Below are positions 1 through 10,546 of a stretch of DNA of 64,000 nucleotides, piece after piece (the first letter of the stretch is position 1; every line of letters starts with the position of its first letter). The notes under the pieces are model-generated. The model did not search any database. It saw nothing but the letters and a program-made list of their open reading frames with translations, and was not told the origin of the DNA. Position numbers and translations under genes: made by a program. Source of the stretch: Sipunculus nudus (taxonomy: Eukaryota > Annelida > Sipuncula > Golfingiida > Sipunculidae). The stretch spans positions 78,212,142-78,276,141 of the forward strand of contig CM049306.1 of NCBI GenBank assembly GCA_026874595.1, written 5' to 3'.

Positions 1-650
1 AGGACAACCAGACCACCATCAGTCTTAAAATAAAAATGCATAAAAATTGAGGACTTTAAGGAAAATTTCTCCAGTTTAAAAATTTGTATAGGTCGATTAG
101 CCAAATGTCAGGAAAATTAGGTCAGCAGTTCCTTAAACATCCGACCTTACCATTAATAGTCTTAACTTCAGAGGTGCTGAAACGTGTTTTCATTTAGTAA
201 CTCTGAGAAAACATGTCACAGTAAACTAGGTATGAATTGCCGCAGAGGACCTTTCCGAGCTTGTCAGAATGTGAAGTTTGAAATGTTTTGCGCCCAAAGT
301 TTCTGAAGACTCCACCCAGCCATTCCTAAGGAGTCTGGGATTTTTAATAATTTTTTTTTTATTTCGCTGACGGGTTGACGGGTTGAAGATTCTTAGCAGT
401 TTTCAACCTCTAAGTAATAGAATATATGCCACAAAGACCTAATTTTGGATTTCCTAAATTTAATGTCCTTTGTAGATTTTGCTCAGTTACACAGAAAATG
501 TATGTCACAGTGACCTTCTTTTTGTATTCCACCGAGGACCCCTTGCAACCTGTTAGCATGGCGAGTTTGAACTTCCTTTACCTTTACCTTCCTTTAGATC
601 AGACGAAGTGACGGACAGAGAGACGACGGACAAACCCCAAGGTTATAGCT
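1..650. repeat. Dispersed repeat-like flank
   Basis: No coding region was supported here. Two diverged stretches (about 195-300 and 480-590) share a pattern of 'atgtcacagt' followed by 'cgaggacc'-like and 'agtttgaa' segments. The block ends in a gacggacagagagacgacgg motif at about 610-630. A similar gacggacggacagagagacg tail occurs at 7300-7320 and 15193-15213. Such tails are typical of dispersed repeats in bivalve genomes (recollection, not searched). The 61-aa ORF at 426-611 lies inside the repeat and is not believed. Confidence 0.4.
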
Positions 651-855
651 AACTTGACTTTCATTCAAATGAGCAAATCATTGCAGACAGAGGGCCTTAC
701 AAACTGCCATCCCTTAAGATCCGACGACTTTCAGTCAGCTGAGAAGAGATATCACCTCCATTACCACACATTTGCCGTTACGTCAAAATGAGATATTAAT
801 GTTACACATTTTCCGCATTGTCCCTGATTCATATGCAACAAAATTCAGTGGACTT

Positions 856-864
856 TATATATAT

Positions 865-921
<57 letters not shown>
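856..921. repeat. (TA)n microsatellite
   Basis: About 65 bases of alternating A and T with one G interruption. Apart from this tract, 650-1587 is AT-rich sequence in which I see no exon on either strand. ORFs across the tract are repeat artefacts. Confidence 0.95.
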
Positions 922-926
<5 letters not shown>

Positions 927-1817
927 ATAGATGTGCTTGCAGAACGAATCCAATAGTGCTCTATTGGCGGAATGCAAAGAGTTCGTACATAGAATTTGTT
1001 ACGAAAATGGCCAGATACCCATTAACACAGTCAATGTGTAGCAGACCAATTTTCGTTATAAATACTATGTATACTATTTATATAACCTTATGGTCTGATC
1101 AGGCCCAAATCACAATCACAATCTTTGCCAGCCCAGTTTCATGGATTTTCATAAAACTAATTATAAATGTTGAAAAATACTATAAATATCCTGATTTAAA
1201 TTCTCGTGAATGTCGGGCATATTTAATTAGGTCAGAGGTCCCAAGACATAAAACAGGTGTATTATGATCATTTGCGATGCTCTGGTTTAATGCCTTAACA
1301 GTCTGACGTCACTGATGTCAATCTCATCCAACTTATTAGAGATGCAATATAAAAATATTATTTATTTATTGTTTTATTTTAACCGAATGTATAAATATAA
1401 GTAAAGGATTTAAAAGGATCACAGTTTAGAGCATATTAATGATTTACACCTCTGCGTGTTGAAAATGGAATGTTTGAACACTTAATATGGCTTAGAAATC
1501 CTGTAAACATGTACTATAATGTAGGAGCCATTCTTAGTTTTCCGATTAAGTAAATGTCATGCCTATTAATTTTAAGTATGGTTCACATAGTATATTTGCC
1601 TAGGCATTGTGGTTATTAGAGCAAACAGGGTAAGTTTCTTCAAATAAGATGCCAAAATTCAGGCTCAGCAGAACTATTAACTTTTCACTGAAATGTTTAC
1701 ACTAAGTTACACATGTTACACATACAAATGTTATATATATATAGTTTTATGTTACTTTCAATTAATATGAAATAAATATGATGTCAGTAAAATTTGTATC
1801 TCAGAAAAAAATATCAC

Positions 1818-1939
1818 CTCCTCAATAGACTGAACAGAGCGACTTTCTCTAGTTACCAGTACGGATTCCTCATCAGCACAGAACATCTGGTCATTGTCAC
1901 ATTCAGCTGTGAATTCTTCCTCTTCTTTTGAATCCGTCT
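1818..1939 (-). CDS. CARD gene copy 1, exon 3
   Basis: 122 bp between a gctttcag acceptor and a gaggag|gtgata donor; the intron following it is phase 0. It encodes an acidic, glutamate-rich linker ending VQSIEE. The plus-strand paralogue has a similarly placed acidic exon (ITVEEEFTPVEN). An in-frame stop follows within the intron read-through, so splicing is needed. Confidence 0.7.
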
Positions 1940-2591
1940 CTGAAAGCAACGCCTTTATCATTAGTCTCGATTATTTTGGATAAATATTTAGACTATAAAA
2001 AGGGGATTTAAATATATAGTAAAATCAGCGAAAAGATTCAATTCTAAAGGGCCCAATTAAGATATGAGATGTATATTAAATATAAGTCATCTCTTAAAAC
2101 TTTTTCATAAAAATAATAAGCAAAATTGAACATTTAAAGCCCAAAGGCGCGCACTCTGTCCCTATGTTTTGTCCACGTGTTTATAACCTGGCACCGCATA
2201 ATATCACATGCTCTCACCATCAGTTATTAATTGGGACTTTCACACTTCGTGCATGCCAGTGCACACTCGAGCAAATTTGTCTCATTAAAGCAGGATAATT
2301 AAAGCAAATATTCTGTTACCGGTATATATTATTGAAAGATTCTTATTCAGAATCCAGCAAATTCCTCCGACGCATGTGCACCCCTTACAATGGAAAGTGT
2401 TGAAAACTACCCATTATATTAATAGCACTTTTGGCGATAATGTAGCCATGTGTTATGTGATAAAAAAAAACTTCTTAAATATTCCTTATATAACGAGAGA
2501 AAGCCTTGCTCGTCCTGATACCATATGGCGACATCTACATTTATCTTATTCCTTTAAAAGACTATATTAGCTCATAAATATAGATTGGTTG

Positions 2592-2653
<62 letters not shown>

Positions 2654-5600
2654 CGTGCCTTGACAATCCGGACTTTAATAATCCGGAAACCTTGCAATCC
2701 GACTTTTTTAGTAAAACACGAATGGATCCCATAGAAATTAGCCTTGACAAACCGACAGCCTTGGATTCCGACTCGGACATAACTTTTCCCGACACAAACA
2801 AGCATACCGACGTACAGACGTGCCTTGACAATCCGACCTGAAACCCATTCCCTTTGATGTCAGTTGTCGGCCCAGGTGGCACGCGCGGCCCCGTGGCTGA
2901 TGATGCCTAGCCCAGCTAATTAACTACGGATGGGAAAACAAACATCGCTGGCCTCCCGGTATTGTCACCTGACCGCACTAATTACATTATTGTATCACTT
3001 TGATGGTAACAACCATTGTCCCCACATAAACAAAGTGACATTTTGTTTGGTTCTTTGAAGATCTTTAATGTCTAAGAAATTAAAGTACGGAGTGACATGT
3101 TTTGACACCTGAGCTGTTTCCGTGTGAGCACACCTGTATCTTATATAAACTGAACAAATATTGAAACCATCATTCATACAGTCAGATCGCTACTACTCAG
3201 TTCTCTGCTGTACTTAATCACGCTTTTGCTGTCGATATTGTCAGATATTTACACATAATTTCACTGTAATACTCACGCACCTACATGTGCGATCATGGAG
3301 AGACCAGCGAAAAGAAAACGTACAGAGATCACAGCTGCAGTTAAGAAGGCTCAATGTCAGTATAAGAAAGACAACCCTAGATGCTCCCAAGAAAATCTTG
3401 TCAAGTATGCAGAGGAAACGTATTCTGTGAGAATTGGACGTTCCACTATCTCGGACATCCTCAAGCAGAGTGAAAAGTGGTTAGCCTGTGAAACAGTCAC
3501 CAGCGCCGAACAGAAATCGACACGGATAACACAGCCGAAACACGCCAAGTTTGACGATGCCTTATTCTTGTGGTTCACCAATGCTACTGCCCATAACATC
3601 GCTATAAGCGACGACATCCTGATCTTGAAAGCCAAAGAAATCGGCAACTCGCTTGACATCACAGACCTAGTATACTCCCGTGGATGGTTGTGGAACTTTA
3701 AGAAACGGCGAGGGATATCACTGCGAGAGAAACACGGAGAGTCAGCCAGCGCAGATTTGACAGCTGCAGCCGATGCCCGCGTAAAGATGAGAGCCATACT
3801 GAAAGATTACGAGTTGAAGGACATCTTCAACTTTGATGAAACGGGACTGTTTTACCGGCTGGAACCAAACAAGACCCTAGCTAGCGGACCGGTAAAGGGA
3901 ACGAAACGATGCAAGGACAGAATATCAGTTGGCTTATGCGCGAACGCTGACGGCAGTGAGAAGTGGATGCCTGTCATTATCCACAAGTCAAAGAATCCGC
4001 GATGCTTCAGCGGCTTCAACCCAAAGATCTTTGTGGACTACTACTCAAACAAGAAGGCGTGGGTGACAGCTGTTATCTTTCAAGAAATTTTGGAGAAGCT
4101 TGAGAGGAAAATGCGCCTACAGAAAAGAAAGATCATCCTCCTTGTGGATAATGCCCCTAGTCATAGTGTGGCTAATCTGGATTTACGTCACGTGCGCGTC
4201 GAGTTCCTGCCACCAAACACGTCGGAGGAACAGCCCATGGATGCGGGGGTGATAAGAAACTTCAAGGTGCATTACAAGCGTTACTTGCTGAAACAGTACG
4301 TCCAGAACTTCGATGAGAATGGATCAGTGGAGCGCATTAATGTAAAGGATGCGATTTACTTCGTCCGTGACGCTTGGAACGATGTAAAACAGTCAACGAT
4401 CGCCAACTGCTGGCGGCATACTGGGATTTTAGCAGGCGACACTGAAGTGTCCAGTGAAAACACAGAAACCCCGCCGGCGGAAAGTGAACTTGGTGACCTC
4501 ATACGAGCACTCCCACTAGCTGATCATGTGACCGCGGAAGAATATGTATCCTGGGATAGCGCAGAACCAACGGAGGCCATGTTATCAACGCCTGATATCG
4601 TCTCACTGGTCAGCTGCACATCGACAGATGGAGGTGACAGCAATTCGGATGAGGATAGTGAACCCCCAGAGCAAGTAACCGCAAAAAGAGCCATAGCTGG
4701 CATTGAGTCGGGGCTCCGTTACATGGAACAGGAAGGCTTCTCAGCCGAGGATATTGACGCTATTTGCGCGGAGTGTTACGGAAGGTAAAGGAACACAGCA
4801 TGAAGAGAGCTCGCTACCAGACGGACTTGTTTTCCTTTTTTAAACGTTGATAGACACACCTTGCATTTTTTGTTGTTTACAGGGATGCATGGATACCAGA
4901 TAGACTCTTTTACCTTCCGAAGTATGTGAATAAACACATCATGCATGTATTGTTCATGGGTAATATGGATACCAGAGTCGGAGAGACTTGTTGTTTTTCT
5001 AGTGGAAATAAAACATCATGATTATTCATGGATGTATCTTTTTTGTATGCCTCCTTTTTGTATGTAATAAAAGAGTATTGTATACCATATTTCGTTTTAT
5101 TCTGTTTATTTGCTTTTTAATGATCATAATAAATATTATAGTGCCAGTTACATCTGTTTCCGACAGTAGCCAACCCGCCCCATCCCCGTTTGACACTTTG
5201 ACGTCCGTGATTTAACAAACCGACAGCCTTGTAATCCGACATAAATATCACATTCACAATTGGTGTCGGATTATCAAGGCACGTCTGTATATATATTATG
5301 CACACTATTTGCTATGATTGGTATACTAAATCAGCCATGTCTATCTTTAACTTATTAAAAATCCAAAGATAATATTAGAATCTTTATGTTAACACGATCT
5401 AACTTCACAAGTAATAATTAAGTATTGCCATGGTCACTGTCTGGAATTAGAAAAGAACTTTGTTATCAATGTTACATGTGAAATAAGACAGGGATATGGT
5501 CCCTGCGGCAGGTTGTATATATGAAACGTTTACCTGTTGGGGTGAGGAAACTCTTCACAATGTGTTGCTGATTTGTTTCAATCAGCGCCTTAATCAGCTT

Positions 5601-7839
5601 ATCGATTTGATCCAAAGGCTTCCTTTCCACAATCTTCGGTATCTTTTCGTTTATTTCGCCTTTAACCGTGCACGCCTTCAAAAAGAAGCATTGAAAAACT
5701 TCACATAAATTTACCATCATACAAAAAGCATAAAACGTCCAATAGTGAATATTGTTACAAAAGGTACTTAACTAAAGTAGTTACAAATTCTTGACGAAAA
5801 AATTATAATCAATTTTAAGATATCATTCAAATGAAAACGTTATGGAATTCTGTTCTACTTCATGATGCCACCTAGTTTTAGATAATTCTATCAAATCTAT
5901 TTAGCATATTCATCTGGCATACAAAGGAGGAACAAGTAGTTTGTGGTAAAATCTTTGGTAGATTTGAAGGAAATCAACTTTACAAGCAGGGCTCTATTGT
6001 ACACAATAAAATGACATTTTTTTAAAGACTCAGATGTTCCATAATATGGTTTACATGATTTTAATACAGGATTGGAGATGAGCACTATGAGCAATGAGGC
6101 TTTATGAGCAGGGCTTTTTAATCTCTATGTTTCAATCAACCCTGTAAAAAATTTTTCATACTTTTCTTTTAGTTCTTGAACATAAACGTTGAAAGATCGA
6201 GGGAACCTCATGTTAATTCAGTCATAAAGTGTCTGTCACTTTCTGTTTATCGGTGAACTTGCTTTTACATTATTATACTACTGTTTCTTGAATCCATCAT
6301 GTATTTAAACCATAAATTATGTGAAATTCTATTTGCATGTTAAATATGTATGCATACACACTTGTGTTATTTAAAAAAGGATTTATGTTTATAGGTATTT
6401 CATGATCAATTCATTAATCTATTAATTATTCAGTTGATCTCAGCTGTCCCGTAATGAGTGGCATTATTCAAGGTCACAGAGGAAATCTTACCTTTATGGA
6501 TAATCATATAACCTTACCATTTTTGTATGCGACCTTTGATGCTGTTTTTAGAACCCCTAAAGCAAAAACCTGGACCGCCAATGATACGTATGCAACAGAA
6601 CTGTTTATTCTGTTGGTATTTTGGAACATGCCATACATATGTCATTATTTTGGCCTGGTGGATGAATACCTGCCTTTTACAGGGATGTCCTATTTAGGCC
6701 TACGGGCTTCGCTTGTCTTTAGCATTTTTGACAACGCTAGCACGCATTTCCGTTTAGGGACGACTATTTCATGTGCGAGATCAGAAAAAAATCAATGTAA
6801 AGTTGCAAGCGTGACACCAATAATTATGGTAACCGAATCCTAAAAATGTCCTTGACATTTAAAGGAAATCACCTGCACGACACTAGAAATGAGGACCCAT
6901 TTGTCAACAAAATTAACACACCTTTCAGCCAGAGGTCGTTTCTACTTTAAACAAGCGAATTCGTGGAATTAATGCCTCCCGCGTTGGGCTCTTGTTGTCT
7001 TTAATGTTTGATAAGCAAAAACAATAATGACATGTGGAGAAAATCTTGTGCGCCCATGAAAACTTAAACAGATGCACTTTGACAAGTAGAGACTTCTGCA
7101 GGCAAACATTAAAACTAAGACACATTTAGAAATAGGACCAAAATTTGGTTATATCGTTTTTAAGCTTGAGAGTTTATTTTTCAGACTGACCCTCCAAAAC
7201 AAATCCTAATCAAGGTTTGTATGAGAGCAATGACTGATCAAAATTTGAAAGAAATCCGATAAAATAAAGGAAAGTTATTGCACAGAAACGAAAACTTGAC
7301 GGACGGACAGAGAGACGGACAGACAAACCCTAATCAATCTCCCCCGCTTCCGCGAAGCACAGTGGGACAACCGGGACTTCTTGTCTAAACTGTCAAACTT
7401 AAATTCAAAATGTGCTTCATTTCAATAAAACACTTTCTTTTTACATTACATATGATCATGCCGTCAAAATATTACTTTTTCCGTAAAGTCCATACAAATA
7501 AATAAACACTCATGTTTATATAATTTACCTTGGAACAATTCTTATATAATACATCTAAACGAACTCCATTGTCCTCTTCACTACATTGATACCTACGCTG
7601 CTTGTGTACTTTGAAGCCCCGATCCATTGTGTGGTCAGATTTGGACTCCCTATACGGCTTGTGTGTATATGTATTACCTGCATCGTGTCCCTTTCATCTT
7701 CATCAATGACCTTCCTCGAATAGAGGATCTGTATCAGCTTTGGCTTTGGATGAATATGTTCTATTAGCTCAACATAGTTCTCTCTGATCAATTTGTGGTA
7801 AACACTGACATCATTATGGTTGTTTCTTTCTTCCTCCAT
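1818..7839 (-). CDS. CARD-domain protein gene, copy 1 (exons 1-3)
   Basis: This gene encodes the N-terminal part of a protein with a caspase recruitment domain, a six-helix death-fold module that joins signalling proteins by CARD-CARD contact. Coding exons are 7839-7678 (54 codons), 5675-5534 and 1939-1818, joined in phases 0 and 1, with a phase-0 donor after exon 3; 142 codons are visible. Residues 1-54 give helices 1-3 (YHKLIRENYVELIEHI, LIQILYSRKVI, DEDERDTMQ). Exon 2 gives helices 4-6, with the diagnostic LIKALIETNQQHIV. Exon 3 is acidic (KEEEEFTAECDND) and looks like a linker. The start ATG has A at -3 and G at +4. Intron 2 carries a pogo transposon. Downstream exons would lie below position 1588 or outside the window; none was recognised there. 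The C-terminal domain, and hence the exact role (adaptor, caspase or sensor), is unknown. Exon structure is inferred from splice sites and from the plus-strand paralogue at 62556. Confidence 0.8.
2595..2649. repeat. (TA)n microsatellite abutting a transposon
   Basis: Alternating TA tract ending exactly at the left terminus of the pogo element. The copy-2 tract (10484-10542) is 4 bp longer. ORFs of alternating YI residues across it are artefacts. Confidence 0.95.
2650..2837 (+). repeat. Terminal inverted repeat plus subterminal motif array (left)
   Basis: A CCTTG-AATCCGAC-like motif occurs at 2658, 2690, 2742, 2759 and 2823. The terminus cagacgtgccttgacaatcc is repeated whole at 2815-2834. 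On the right side, matching motifs lie at 5227-5240 and within the inverted end at 5267-5287. Multiple subterminal sites of this kind are known transposase-binding arrays in pogo-like elements; binding here is inferred. Confidence 0.75.
3141..3150 (+). promoter_or_regulatory. TATA-like core promoter of the transposase gene
   Basis: ttatataaac lies 145 bp upstream of the transposase ATG, at a reasonable distance for a short 5' leader. The copy-2 equivalent is at 11034-11043. Prediction only. Confidence 0.45.
3295..4788 (+). CDS. pogo/Tigger-family transposase, copy 1
   Basis: 497-aa DDE transposase, predicted to cut and paste the surrounding element at TA sites in the nucleus. The basic N-terminus (PAKRKRTEI) and residues about 10-62 form a psq/CENP-B-type helix-turn-helix (SQENLVKYAEE..GRSTISDIL). 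Residues about 80-140 form a second CENP-B-like DNA-binding domain (FDDALFLWF, RGWLWNFKKRRGIS). The catalytic domain spans about 170-340, with D181 in FNFDETGLF, D285 in LLVDNAPSH and D316 in QPMDAGVIRNFK. All three acidic residues are present, with 30 residues between the second and third. The C-terminus (about 430-460) is acidic, as in CENP-B and Tigger proteins. No stop or frameshift interrupts it, so it may be active or recently so. The ATG context gatcATGg is acceptable. The 146-aa antisense ORF at 3357-3797 is a shadow. Confidence 0.93.
   Translation: MERPAKRKRTEITAAVKKAQCQYKKDNPRCSQENLVKYAEETYSVRIGRSTISDILKQSEKWLACETVTSAEQKSTRITQPKHAKFDDALFLWFTNATAHNIAISDDILILKAKEIGNSLDITDLVYSRGWLWNFKKRRGISLREKHGESASADLTAAADARVKMRAILKDYELKDIFNFDETGLFYRLEPNKTLASGPVKGTKRCKDRISVGLCANADGSEKWMPVIIHKSKNPRCFSGFNPKIFVDYYSNKKAWVTAVIFQEILEKLERKMRLQKRKIILLVDNAPSHSVANLDLRHVRVEFLPPNTSEEQPMDAGVIRNFKVHYKRYLLKQYVQNFDENGSVERINVKDAIYFVRDAWNDVKQSTIANCWRHTGILAGDTEVSSENTETPPAESELGDLIRALPLADHVTAEEYVSWDSAEPTEAMLSTPDIVSLVSCTSTDGGDSNSDEDSEPPEQVTAKRAIAGIESGLRYMEQEGFSAEDIDAICAECYGR
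4929..5071 (+). terminator. Poly(A) signals of the transposase gene
   Basis: AATAAA hexamers at 4929-4934, 5007-5012 and 5066-5071 follow the transposase stop codon (ending 4788) and precede the right terminus. Copy-2 equivalents are at +7893. The site actually used cannot be told. Confidence 0.5.
5534..5675 (-). CDS. CARD gene copy 1, exon 2
   Basis: 142 bp, entered in phase 0 after a tttttgaag acceptor and left in phase 1 at aacag|gtaaac. It encodes CARD helices 4-6. KALIET-QQHIV is identical in position to the plus-strand gene's exon 2, which also begins with a GCG alanine codon. Confidence 0.8.
5676..7677 (-). other. CARD gene copy 1, intron 1
   Basis: About 2 kb between exons 1 and 2 (duplicated at 13569-15570). 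It contains AT-rich sequence, a repeat tail gacggacggacagagagacg near 7300, and a 129-aa plus-strand ORF (6454-6843). That ORF shows no recognisable motif or splice context and is treated as chance. Confidence 0.5.
7678..7839 (-). CDS. CARD gene copy 1, exon 1
   Basis: Encodes 54 residues from MEEERNN to DTMQ, covering CARD helices 1-3. The donor is cag|gtaat after position 7678, phase 0. It aligns with the 50-codon exon 1 of the plus-strand CARD gene, including the shared pattern SRKVIDEDER versus SKKVISEREK. Confidence 0.8.
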
Positions 7840-8395
7840 TTTGCAACAATGTCGTATTATAACACTACAGGAGATAGTAAGCTTGAACCCCGGAATGCGT
7901 CAGCTCAAATTTACCAAAGTCTGAATAGAGCGGGAAGTTGTCTGTGCGATAACTAGGCCATTAGTGTGAAAAAACGTATGCTGCAGCAACCGCGTGCATA
8001 TGACAGATGGTGGTTATCAAGAGCTAGGTAGTCATACAGGAAGGTGGTGGTTCAAATATTGCTAAATAACAATGTTTTGTGCACAATGTTGTCTGAAGGT
8101 CAAAGGTCACATGCATAAAAAGATGCTCTCAGCTTTGTTTTCTAATTATAGATGCTTTTTGGGGCTGATTAATATGCATTTAAAACCACCCACCTCTTTG
8201 TAATATATCAATGAAGAGAAAGCCTATCGATTCTTAGATCACTCATGTTCCAAACCTGTTTGATAAGCCTACGGGCGACGGACAAATTAAGACCCATGGC
8301 TACAGCTCAGCATGACTGAAAGTCAGCTAAGCTAATGAAACCTGACTTTGGTTGAAATAACAAGCATCAGGATGACGAATGAGTGATGACCTCAA

Positions 8396-8437
8396 CCCCC
8401 CCCCCCCCCCCCAAACAACACACACACACACACACAC
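8396..8437. repeat. C-run and (CA)n tract
   Basis: About 16 C followed by aaacaa and a (CA) run. The copy-2 tract at about 16289-16329 differs slightly in length. It lies in the 5' flank of the CARD gene copy. Confidence 0.85.
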
Positions 8438-8949
8438 CGACATACAGGGATTGGATCAATCCATATCAAATACTTTTCATATATGAAAACGGGTCCATGA
8501 CATGCGGGCGCACAGTTGATGAAATATTTGTTTGACAAGGCAGAGTTACGCCTATAATCTAAGTTTTCATTTACCGGGAGCCTTATTTTATGTTTGCGGA
8601 ACCTCTGAGAGCGACCCAGGTGCATTGGCGGGAATGTTTTTGTTCCCACTAGCCTTAAATTGAGTTCCTTTTTTTCATATGTCCTTGCTGCCGCTGTACT
8701 CCAAAATCTGCAAAGACGAGCCCTCTACTTATAAAAAGTTTGAGCTAACATGCACCAAAAGCCACTTGAGATAAGCTCCTACTGGTCTTTCTCCTTAACA
8801 GACGGAGGGGGTTTTCCCGGAAACAGATGCACACGTGATAGCTCAAAGCTGTTTTGGCGATCGTGTTAATAACTTTTTTTGTATGCTTGTTTAATGAAAA
8901 TGTAATTTAATAATCGAATGTGTGTACCACTGTATCAGTGGCGGATCTG

Positions 8950-8964
8950 GGGGGGGGGGGGGGG
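8950..8964. repeat. Poly-G run after cagtggcggatct
   Basis: A G run of about 14-15 preceded by agtggcggatct. In copy 2 (16841-16863) the run is about 7 bases longer. The cagtggcggatc-G(n) start resembles transposon termini common in invertebrates (recollection), but no matching inverted end was found. Confidence 0.6.
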
Positions 8965-9706
8965 ATGGTCAAGTGGGTCTTCCTGGGCGTGACCTTCGCC
9001 TTTCCAAAATCCTAGACCCGCCTCCGTATATTATACACCAATCACTTCCAGTGACATTAACACTCACTCAAAATTTCTCTTATGCGAAGGAAACTTCAAA
9101 TGCTCTGAAAGAATGTAAAAACCGAACGCACTTTTGCATTTTTGCTGATTCGAGCGTGAAACATCACATCAATGATAAATCCCCCGCCACACATAAACGC
9201 ATGTCGCAACTAAAAATATAATTCTTCACCATCCCATATTAGGAATCAGCCGCTTCGCTCATAAAGGTCATCTAATACAAATGGTAGCAGGCGCAAGCGG
9301 ATGTAGTTTATAAAATATTTTCCCCCATTGCCGTTTTTGTAAGCCTACCTTTTAGATTGACCTAGTTGTATAGGCGGGAACCTCAGTCATGACCCAGTTA
9401 TTTGGACATGATTATTTCATCTGTTAAACCAACATCGGTTATTAATGGAAACCCCCAAGAGCAGTTCCTAGGTTCCTAGTATATTTGCCTAGGCATTGTG
9501 GTTATTAGAGCAAACAGGGTAAGTTTCTTCAAATAAGATGCCAAAATTCAGGCTCAGCAGAACTATTAACTTTTCACTGAAATGTTTACACTAAGTTACA
9601 CATGTTACACATACAAATGTTATATATATATAGTTTTATGTTACTTTCAATTAATATGAAATAAATATGATGTCAGTAAAATTTGTATCTCAGAAAAAAA
9701 TATCAC

Positions 9707-9828
9707 CTCCTCAATAGACTGAACAGAGCGACTTTCTCTAGTTACCAGTACGGATTCCTCATCAGCACAGAACATCTGGTCATTGTCACATTCAGCTGTG
9801 AATTCTTCCTCTTCTTTTGAATCCGTCT
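9707..9828 (-). CDS. CARD gene copy 2, exon 3
   Basis: Identical to exon 3 at 1818-1939; acidic linker with a phase-0 donor. Confidence 0.68.
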
Positions 9829-10480
9829 CTGAAAGCAACGCCTTTATCATTAGTCTCGATTATTTTGGATAAATATTTAGACTATAAAAAGGGGATTTAA
9901 ATATATAGTAAAATCAGCGAAAAGATTCAATTCTAAAGGGCCCAATTAAGATATGAGATGTATATTAAATATAAGTCATCTCTTAAAACTTTTTCATAAA
10001 AATAATAAGCAAAATTGAACATTTAAAGCCCAAAGGCGCGCACTCTGTCCCTATGTTTTGTCCACGTGTTTATAACCTGGCACCGCATAATATCACATGC
10101 TCTCACCATCAGTTATTAATTGGGACTTTCACACTTCGTGCATGCCAGTGCACACTCGAGCAAATTTGTCTCATTAAAGCAGGATAATTAAAGCAAATAT
10201 TCTGTTACCGGTATATATTATTGAAAGATTCTTATTCAGAATCCAGCAAATTCCTCCGACGCATGTGCACCCCTTACAATGGAAAGTGTTGAAAACTACC
10301 CATTATATTAATAGCACTTTTGGCGATAATGTAGCCATGTGTTATGTGATAAAAAAAAACTTCTTAAATATTCCTTATATAACGAGAGAAAGCCTTGCTC
10401 GTCCTGATACCATATGGCGACATCTACATTTATCTTATTCCTTTAAAAGACTATATTAGCTCATAAATATAGATTGGTTG

Positions 10481-10546
<66 letters not shown>

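Larger units (their letters stand above)
2650..5287 (+). mobile_element. pogo/Tigger-type DNA transposon, copy 1
   Basis: Complete 2638-bp Tc1/mariner-superfamily element in intron 2 of the CARD gene, in the opposite orientation to that gene. The left end cagacgtgccttgacaatcc(g) and the inverted right end at 5267-5287 match over 21 bp with one difference. TA lies on both sides, the expected target-site duplication. The single ORF (3295-4788) encodes an intact transposase. A TATA-like ttatataaac lies at 3141-3150, and AATAAA signals at 4929, 5007 and 5066 follow the stop. Subterminal copies of a CCTTG(N)AATCCGAC motif are likely transposase-binding sites. Confidence 0.93.
1588..9476. repeat. 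Tandem segmental duplication, copy 1
   Basis: The unit begins at 'tagtatatttgcctaggc' and ends at 'gcagttcctaggtt'; copy 2 follows directly. Corresponding features are offset by 7889 bases before the TA tract at 2595 and by 7893 after it. The offset changes by -1 at the C/CA tract near 8400 and by +6 or +7 at the G run near 8950. No substitutions were noticed outside these simple repeats. The unit carries three exons of a CARD gene and a complete pogo-type transposon. Either it is a very recent duplication or an assembly duplication of one locus. Confidence 0.95.

Noticed and set aside
818-1267. 149-aa ORF with alternating YI residues
   Set aside because: It is opened by a (TA)n tract. The same artefact occurs in the YI-rich ORFs at 2562-2882, 10456-10775 and 19625-19816.
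1-1587. Downstream exons of the minus-strand CARD gene
   Set aside because: Looked for short ORFs bounded by splice sites on the minus strand but found none convincing; they may lie outside the window.
3357-3797. 146-aa minus-strand ORF
   Set aside because: Antisense shadow of the transposase coding region; repeated at 11250-11690.
6454-6843. 129-aa plus-strand ORF in CARD intron 1
   Set aside because: No recognisable domain, no splice or promoter context, and it lies inside an intron of a gene on the other strand. Its duplicate at 14347 is explained by the segmental duplication, not by selection.
8398-8964. Possible transposon bounded by the C-run and the G-run
   Set aside because: Only the homopolymers are inverted; sequences beside them (acctcaacc versus ggcggatct) do not form an inverted terminus, and no target duplication was found.
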